From Arthrobacter sp. B2a2-09 (GTDB lineage: Bacteria > Actinomycetota > Actinomycetes > Actinomycetales > Micrococcaceae), in assembly GCF_027587375.1 (NCBI RefSeq), contig NZ_JAMXIC010000011.1, positions 62,001 to 126,000 on the forward strand: a DNA stretch of 64,000 nt. Direction: 5' to 3'. Made by a program: the position numbers and the translations under genes. The notes beneath the pieces are model-generated. The model saw only the letters and a program-made list of their open reading frames with translations. It was not told where the DNA came from and searched no databases. Each line of letters starts with the position of its first letter. Within the stretch, counting starts at the first letter, position 1. This document shows, piece by piece, positions 59,485 to 64,000 of this stretch.

Positions 59485-60595
59485 AGTCCTCAACCCGCCA
59501 TTCGTCGTGCCAATCGATAACGGGGTGCTCATCGGCAAAGCGGATAGGGAGCCACACGTAGTCGGCGATCGCGGTGTTCTCGCCCAGTCCTGCGGCCATC
59601 GCCGCCCGGCCATCGCCGGCATCCGACAGCGAGCCACCGCTGGAGCTGCCGCCGTTTGCTTTCGTTGGTGACGCGTCCGGAATCCTGCGATCCTGCGTCA
59701 TTGACGCCACGACGTCGTAGACGTTTGGCATGTTCTCCGGCAGCTGGGGCAGCCATCGGTCGGCGAGGGCAATGTAGAGGTCCTTTTTGTGTGGATGCTT
59801 GAACACACAGCTGATCTGCGACCGGAACGACGTCCGGGAGGGGTCGTCAGGATGTGGGTCGCCGAGAACGGTCCAGGGACCGTGATAGGCAGGCGCCGAT
59901 GCCACTTCGGAGAAGTTCGGGAAGTACCCGGTGGAGCCGGAAGTGACAAGGTAGTGCACCCCGTGCCGTTCGAAATGGGCGGGTGCCTCCCTGGTAAATG
60001 GCGGGCCGGGGTGCGGGAAGTGGGTGGAGAATTCCCCCGTAACGTCGGTGTAGTCGTCCGTCAGCTCTGCGCAGATCAGCTCGGTGTGGACCTTCTCGAA
60101 GTAGTAGTACGCCTTCTTGGTGACGGGGTCGATGACGAGATCGAAGTCGCCGGCGCTCATGCCGAGCGGTTCGAGGCCGGCCCGCACGATCTCGTAGGGC
60201 CCCAGGACCGAATCGGCGGTGAGCACCGTGGAGCGCTGCGCGCCGTGGCTCCCCTCCCCCATCAACTTGAGCCAGCAGACATACTTGCCGGTGGCCTCAT
60301 TGAAAAGGATGTGCGGACGGTCCATCTTCTGTGCCGGATGCAGCGGCGACGACGGGTCATCGAGTACCGGCGGGATGATCAACCCGCGGTCATCCCAGTT
60401 ATAAAGGTCGGTTGAGGAGTAGGCGCGGACACCCCAGTGCCGGTTGCCGCTGCCAGGAGTGGTCTTCTCCTTGTTCTCGCCATACCAGTAGAAGACTCCG
60501 TCTTCGTAGTGGATGGAGCCGCCGTGGGCCTGGATGCGGTTGCCGGAGGTGTCCAGCCAGGTTTGGCCGGGACGGTTGGATAAGCGCGCTGTCAT
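59477..60595 (-). CDS. GH43-family glycoside hydrolase (exo-beta-1,3-galactanase-like)
   Basis: 372 residues. A five-bladed propeller pattern starts AHGGSIHYEDGVFYWYGENK with the candidate base Asp, followed by GVRAYSSTDLYNWDDRGLII, MDRPHILFNEATGKYVCW and SAGDFDLVIDPVTKKAYYYF. This resembles GH43 subfamily 24 enzymes acting on beta-1,3-galactan. No signal peptide. It overlaps the mutarotase gene by 4 bp (ATGA). Confidence 0.83.
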   Translation of the reverse strand: MTARLSNRPGQTWLDTSGNRIQAHGGSIHYEDGVFYWYGENKEKTTPGSGNRHWGVRAYSSTDLYNWDDRGLIIPPVLDDPSSPLHPAQKMDRPHILFNEATGKYVCWLKLMGEGSHGAQRSTVLTADSVLGPYEIVRAGLEPLGMSAGDFDLVIDPVTKKAYYYFEKVHTELICAELTDDYTDVTGEFSTHFPHPGPPFTREAPAHFERHGVHYLVTSGSTGYFPNFSEVASAPAYHGPWTVLGDPHPDDPSRTSFRSQISCVFKHPHKKDLYIALADRWLPQLPENMPNVYDVVASMTQDRRIPDASPTKANGGSSSGGSLSDAGDGRAAMAAGLGENTAIADYVWLPIRFADEHPVIDWHDEWRVEDYD

Positions 60596-61023
60596 GAGCG
60601 AACGACTCCTTTGACCAGGATGAAGCACGAGTATGGGCGGGCGTCGCTCGTGATGACGGTAGCGAAGGAGGAACGGGCGAGATCGTAAAATTTGGTTCGC
60701 GGGACACGGGCGAGCTCCACCGGCCTGTTCTCGGCCCTGCTGATCAATTGCGTGGCGGACCGGTGTGATTCATACGCCTCTTCAGCCCCTTCGTCGGGGA
60801 CCATGGCGAACGCCTCGGGAGAAACAAAATCGTCCACGGGAAACAACTGAAGAAGGCTTTCGATGAAGGTCGTGGTGTCGACGCCGAGGGCTTCGAGGGT
60901 TCGGGACGGGCCTGAGTGGGCGGGGTAGTTGCGGTCCGCGATGACCAACTGGTCTCCGTGGCCCATGGCTGCGATGGCCCAGAGAAGGTCGGGACCAATT
61001 ACCGGGGGGATAGTTTTCAGCAC
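60592..61023 (-). CDS. RbsD/FucU-family sugar mutarotase
   Basis: 143 residues from GTG 61023, which overlaps the ribokinase stop and follows a GAGG site. PPVIGPDLLWAIAAMGHGDQ with His22, then LVIADRNYPAHS, is the FucU/RbsD pattern; the GHGD-IAD wording favours the L-fucose mutarotase branch over ribose pyranase. It speeds interconversion of sugar anomers released inside the cell. Confidence 0.88.
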   Translation of the reverse strand: MLKTIPPVIGPDLLWAIAAMGHGDQLVIADRNYPAHSGPSRTLEALGVDTTTFIESLLQLFPVDDFVSPEAFAMVPDEGAEEAYESHRSATQLISRAENRPVELARVPRTKFYDLARSSFATVITSDARPYSCFILVKGVVRS

Positions 61024-61928
61024 GTTGATCCTCGGGATGTGGCGTGGGCGGGGATGACTTCGCGGGCTCCCTGCCAAGTAACGGCGCGGGCACCAGCGGC
61101 ATTGGCGCTCGTTGCTGCCCTTTCCAGCTGGTCCCCCAGAGCCAGGCGTGCCGCGAGGGTACCCACGAAGACATCACCTGCCCCGGTGGTGTCCACAACG
61201 CGTGCTGACTCACCCGGGACAAGGTATTGCTTGTTGGCATCGAAGACGATGCACCCTTTCGCGCCGAGTGTCACAACCACCGACCGCGCCCCTGAAACTC
61301 TCCTGACAGCCTCAGCAAGGATTGTTGGGTCCTGAACAAAGGGGTCAATACCAGCGATGTCCCGGGCCTCGTGTTCGTTCACCACCAAAGGGTCACAGGC
61401 GCTGTAGGTCTCCCTGGTCAGCGGGATGACCGGTGCTGCATTCAACACCAGCCGGGCACCGTTGCCGGACGCCAGCTCCGCCGCCGCGTCAGCGCCCGCA
61501 GAACCTATTTCCGTCTGCACAATGACAACATCGGATGCGGACAGTGCGGGTTGCAGCTGCCCAAGCAGCGTCCCGTCCACTGCATGGTTGGCGCCCGGAA
61601 CGACGACAATCGAGTTTTCTCCGTCCGGAGTGACGTGCACGTACGCCGTGCCTGTGCGTGCGTCCTCCAGCGTGGCGACCAAATCTGTCTCTACACCAGC
61701 GACTGTTAGCGCCTGAAGGGCCCGGTTGCCTGCTCCATCGGCACCCACGGCACCCACCATCCGGACTTCAACGCCGGCGGCGGCCGCTGCTGCTGCTGCT
61801 TGGTTTGCACCTTTACCACCCTGGCCCAAAGTCACCTCTGAGCCGAGCACGGTTTCCCCAGCCGCGGGACGCCGCTCCAACGGAATGATCACGTCTTCGT
61901 TTATCGAGCCAAATACTAAAATCGCCAT
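61017..61928 (-). CDS. rbsK: Ribokinase (PfkB family)
   Basis: 303 residues from MAILVFGSINEDVIIPLERR. Substrate-binding GQGGKGANQAAAAAAA, the NEHEAR segment, and DTTGAGDVFVG with catalytic Asp252 near the C-terminus are all present. It phosphorylates ribose or a related free sugar. It sits 25 bp downstream of the GH78 gene and overlaps the mutarotase gene. In this locus the substrate may be a sugar other than ribose. Confidence 0.88.
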   Translation of the reverse strand: MAILVFGSINEDVIIPLERRPAAGETVLGSEVTLGQGGKGANQAAAAAAAAGVEVRMVGAVGADGAGNRALQALTVAGVETDLVATLEDARTGTAYVHVTPDGENSIVVVPGANHAVDGTLLGQLQPALSASDVVIVQTEIGSAGADAAAELASGNGARLVLNAAPVIPLTRETYSACDPLVVNEHEARDIAGIDPFVQDPTILAEAVRRVSGARSVVVTLGAKGCIVFDANKQYLVPGESARVVDTTGAGDVFVGTLAARLALGDQLERAATSANAAGARAVTWQGAREVIPAHATSRGSTC

Positions 61929-61953
61929 GAAACTTTTTCTCCCTGCCGTTGAA

Positions 61954-64000
61954 TCATGAATTGGCGCGGCTGAGGACATCCCGCAGGTCGCGTTCCAATT
62001 CCTTGGTGTCGGGTGCCCGCTCCACGACTGCACTGAGCGGCATGGCGGCCAGGTGCGTGGCGGCAGCGTCGAGCGGCACTCCTGGAAGGTGCTCCCGGAA
62101 GACATCCAGAACCGCTGCCCATACCTCTGCGTTGGCGAAGATCTCGCCCAGGACAGTGTCCATGGTGTATTCGATGGGTGCACCGTACTTTTCCGAAAGC
62201 GTGTAGCGCCAGGAGTGCGGCCCGGGGCCCACTTCGAGCTCGGCGTTGTCAGGGTGCAGGGGAAGGATGACGGCCGCTGAAGTGCCGGGTGGGACGGTAA
62301 GGTCGAGGCTCATCTCGTTGTCCTCGACATGCCAGGAGACTTCGACCCTCCCGCTTGGAGTCTCATGCGCGGCTTTGGCGGACGTGATGCCGCCCCCTGG
62401 CTTGGGCGCGATTTGAATTCGTGTCCATCCGGCTTCGATCCGGTTGAGCCCTCCGACAACGCGCTGCAGCCACTCACCAATGGCGCCAAGCGCGTAGTGG
62501 TTCAGTGAGGTCATTCCTGTTGCGTGCACCGTGCCGTCGGGGAGCAGAGAGTCCCAGCGCTCCCACATCGTAGTTGCACCCATCGTGACCGGATAAAGGA
62601 AAGATGGAGGGGCGGTGTTGAGCAGGAGCTTGTAGGCCTGCTCAAGATGCCCTGTGCTGCTGAGCGCGTGAGTCACGACGTGGGTTCCGGCAAAACCTGT
62701 CGAGATCGTGAAATCAGCCTTCTCGATGATCTGCGCGAGCCGATCACCGGCCTTGCACCTTTGGTCCTCATCCAGGATGCCGAACATGATGACCAGGGCA
62801 TAGGCGGTCGCCGATTCATTGGTGACCCGACCGTTCCGCGACACGTACTCGTCGCGGAATGCGCCACGCACCTTCTCGTGCAAGGCGCGGAACCGGGCGG
62901 CATCGTCTTTTTCGCCAAGCAGACGTGAAGTCTCGGCCATCTCGCGGGTTGTCTTGCACAGGTAGGCTGCGGCGATGAGGTGATTATCAGTCTTTCCGTC
63001 CCATGGGCGGTCGGCGGGGGCATCCGGATCGAGCCAGTCACCGAACTGGAATCCTGTGTCCCATAGGCCTTTCACATTGAGCAGCGGCTCTACTTGCCGG
63101 ACGAACGCTGTCATGGAGTCGTAGCTGCGGCGAAGTATGTCCAGGTCGCCGTACTCCTGGTACAGGGCCCAGGGGAGACTGACCGCGACGTCGCTCCACA
63201 CCGCTGTGGGGCTTGACGGAACGGGGACCATATTGGCGTCCACGTACGGGACAACCCATGGAACACTGCCGGTCTCCTCCTGCTCCGCGGCCAGGTCCTG
63301 CAGCCAGGACCCAAGTACGCCACGCACGTCATAGAGGTAGGTTGCCGTTGGCGTAAAGACGTTGAGGTCCCCTGCCCAACCGAGCCTCTCGTCGCGTTGC
63401 GGGCAGTCGGTGGGCACTCCAACAAAGTTGCCGCGCATCGACCAGACAACATTCTTGTGCAGCTGGTTAACAAGCTCGTTCGAGGTCTCGAACCAGCCGG
63501 TGCGGGGCATGTCGCTATGGACCACGACTGCCGTAAAGGCGTCCTTTTCCGGTGCACCCGGCCACCCGGACACTTCGACGAAGCGGAACCCGTGGAACGT
63601 GAAGCCGGGTTCCCAGGTTTCCAGCCCGCCTCCGCCGAGCGTGTACCGGTCCGTGGTCTCGGCACCGCGGTTGGTTTCTGTCTCCAGCTCACCGTCCGGG
63701 GTAAGCACCTCGGCGTAGCGAAGCGTTACAGTGCGGCCGGCTTCGCCGGCAACGGCTAACCGGACCCAGCCGGAGACAATCTGTCCGAAGTCGACAATCG
63801 TTTTGCCTTGCGGGCTGGTCAGGATGTCGATCGGGGCGATGTCTTCAATCCGTCGGATGGGCGGCGCGGTGGGAAGTTCCAGAGTCTCCAGGTTCCAGTC
63901 AAACAGCTGCGCTGAAGCCCATCCGCCGTCGTCGAACCCTGCCTGGTGCCAGCCGTCCGGCTCCAGCCGGGCGTCGTAGGTCTCGCCTGCGTAGATGCCG
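61954..64000 (-). CDS. GH78 alpha-L-rhamnosidase, N-terminus outside window
   Basis: 682 residues are visible; the frame is open to the last base. On the visible part come a beta-sandwich end (GETYDARLEPDGW, VDFGQIVSGWVRL), then the catalytic (alpha/alpha)6 domain with the classical GVPTDCPQRDERLGWAGD, FGDWLDPDAP and TMWERWDSLLPDG, followed by SLNHYALGAIGEWLQRVVGG and a C-terminal beta domain. This is the canonical GH78 pattern, unlike the variant at 50187. It releases rhamnose from oligosaccharides and heads the minus-strand operon. Confidence 0.93.
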   Translation of the reverse strand, partial: GIYAGETYDARLEPDGWHQAGFDDGGWASAQLFDWNLETLELPTAPPIRRIEDIAPIDILTSPQGKTIVDFGQIVSGWVRLAVAGEAGRTVTLRYAEVLTPDGELETETNRGAETTDRYTLGGGGLETWEPGFTFHGFRFVEVSGWPGAPEKDAFTAVVVHSDMPRTGWFETSNELVNQLHKNVVWSMRGNFVGVPTDCPQRDERLGWAGDLNVFTPTATYLYDVRGVLGSWLQDLAAEQEETGSVPWVVPYVDANMVPVPSSPTAVWSDVAVSLPWALYQEYGDLDILRRSYDSMTAFVRQVEPLLNVKGLWDTGFQFGDWLDPDAPADRPWDGKTDNHLIAAAYLCKTTREMAETSRLLGEKDDAARFRALHEKVRGAFRDEYVSRNGRVTNESATAYALVIMFGILDEDQRCKAGDRLAQIIEKADFTISTGFAGTHVVTHALSSTGHLEQAYKLLLNTAPPSFLYPVTMGATTMWERWDSLLPDGTVHATGMTSLNHYALGAIGEWLQRVVGGLNRIEAGWTRIQIAPKPGGGITSAKAAHETPSGRVEVSWHVEDNEMSLDLTVPPGTSAAVILPLHPDNAELEVGPGPHSWRYTLSEKYGAPIEYTMDTVLGEIFANAEVWAAVLDVFREHLPGVPLDAAATHLAAMPLSAVVERAPDTKELERDLRDVLSRANS

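Noticed and set aside
1..64000. CRISPR arrays or toxin-antitoxin pairs
   Set aside because: No regularly spaced direct repeats of 25-40 bases and no recognisable toxin-antitoxin gene pair were seen.

Overview
This 64 kb window is high-GC DNA whose gene content and style (GC-rich third codon positions, GTGA/ATGA overlaps, long perfect intergenic hairpins, LacI-controlled sugar loci, a c-di-AMP riboswitch ahead of a wall hydrolase) suggest a soil actinobacterium of the Arthrobacter/Pseudarthrobacter group (Micrococcaceae). The genus is inferred from protein character only.

Layout. 1-5.3 kb: the end of a YhgE/Pip-type membrane protein with its TetR regulator, a small membrane protein, a divergent EamA exporter/LysR pair and a SixA-like phosphatase. 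5.39-6.51 kb: an intact IS481-family element with a 6-bp target duplication, sitting in the arm of a long intergenic hairpin. 6.5-18.4 kb: an envelope block. It holds a winged-helix regulator without a receiver domain, a repeat-bearing anchored protein, an OmpR/EnvZ-type two-component system, a c-di-AMP riboswitch ahead of a secreted SLT-fold protein, a GT2-GtrA fusion and two GT39 membrane glycosyltransferases. 18.6-26.4 kb: a tightly overlapping amino-sugar operon (SSS symporter, AGE epimerase, NagB-like, SIS, NagA-like, ceramidase-like, LacI). It lies between a decayed VOC-HAD remnant on the left and the intact HAD and VOC genes on the right. 27.6-34.7 kb: housekeeping and small metabolic genes (DHA2 exporter/TetR, upp, tadA, VOC, acylphosphatase, an AlkZ-like protein, a PTPS-like/dehydrogenase pair).

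34.8-40 kb: tRNA-Ser(CGA) followed by a decayed integrative element (integrase, repressor, two excisionase-like proteins, degraded remains and no recognisable cargo). 40-45.4 kb: a NarL/DesK-type two-component system, an MMPL transporter and a diacylglycerol-kinase-like lipid kinase. The transporter and the kinase each follow a near-identical palindrome, which suggests one envelope-lipid regulon. 45.6-64 kb: a polysaccharide-utilisation locus. It has a LacI regulator with paired operators, a CUT1 ABC importer without its own ATPase, two GH78-type proteins, GH3, a CE7-type esterase, GH43, an alpha/beta-hydrolase with a PKD-like end, a FucU/RbsD mutarotase and a ribokinase. Truncated LacI and TetR genes between its two halves mark a rearrangement scar.

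The genes of the last locus lack visible signal peptides, apart from the lipoprotein solute-binding protein, so the picture is import of oligosaccharides followed by intracellular deacetylation and trimming. The most unusual parts are the kinase-less amino-sugar operon with its ceramidase-like protein, the VOC-HAD scar beside it, the IS481 insertion whose stop codon comes from its target duplication, and the shared MMPL/lipid-kinase palindrome.
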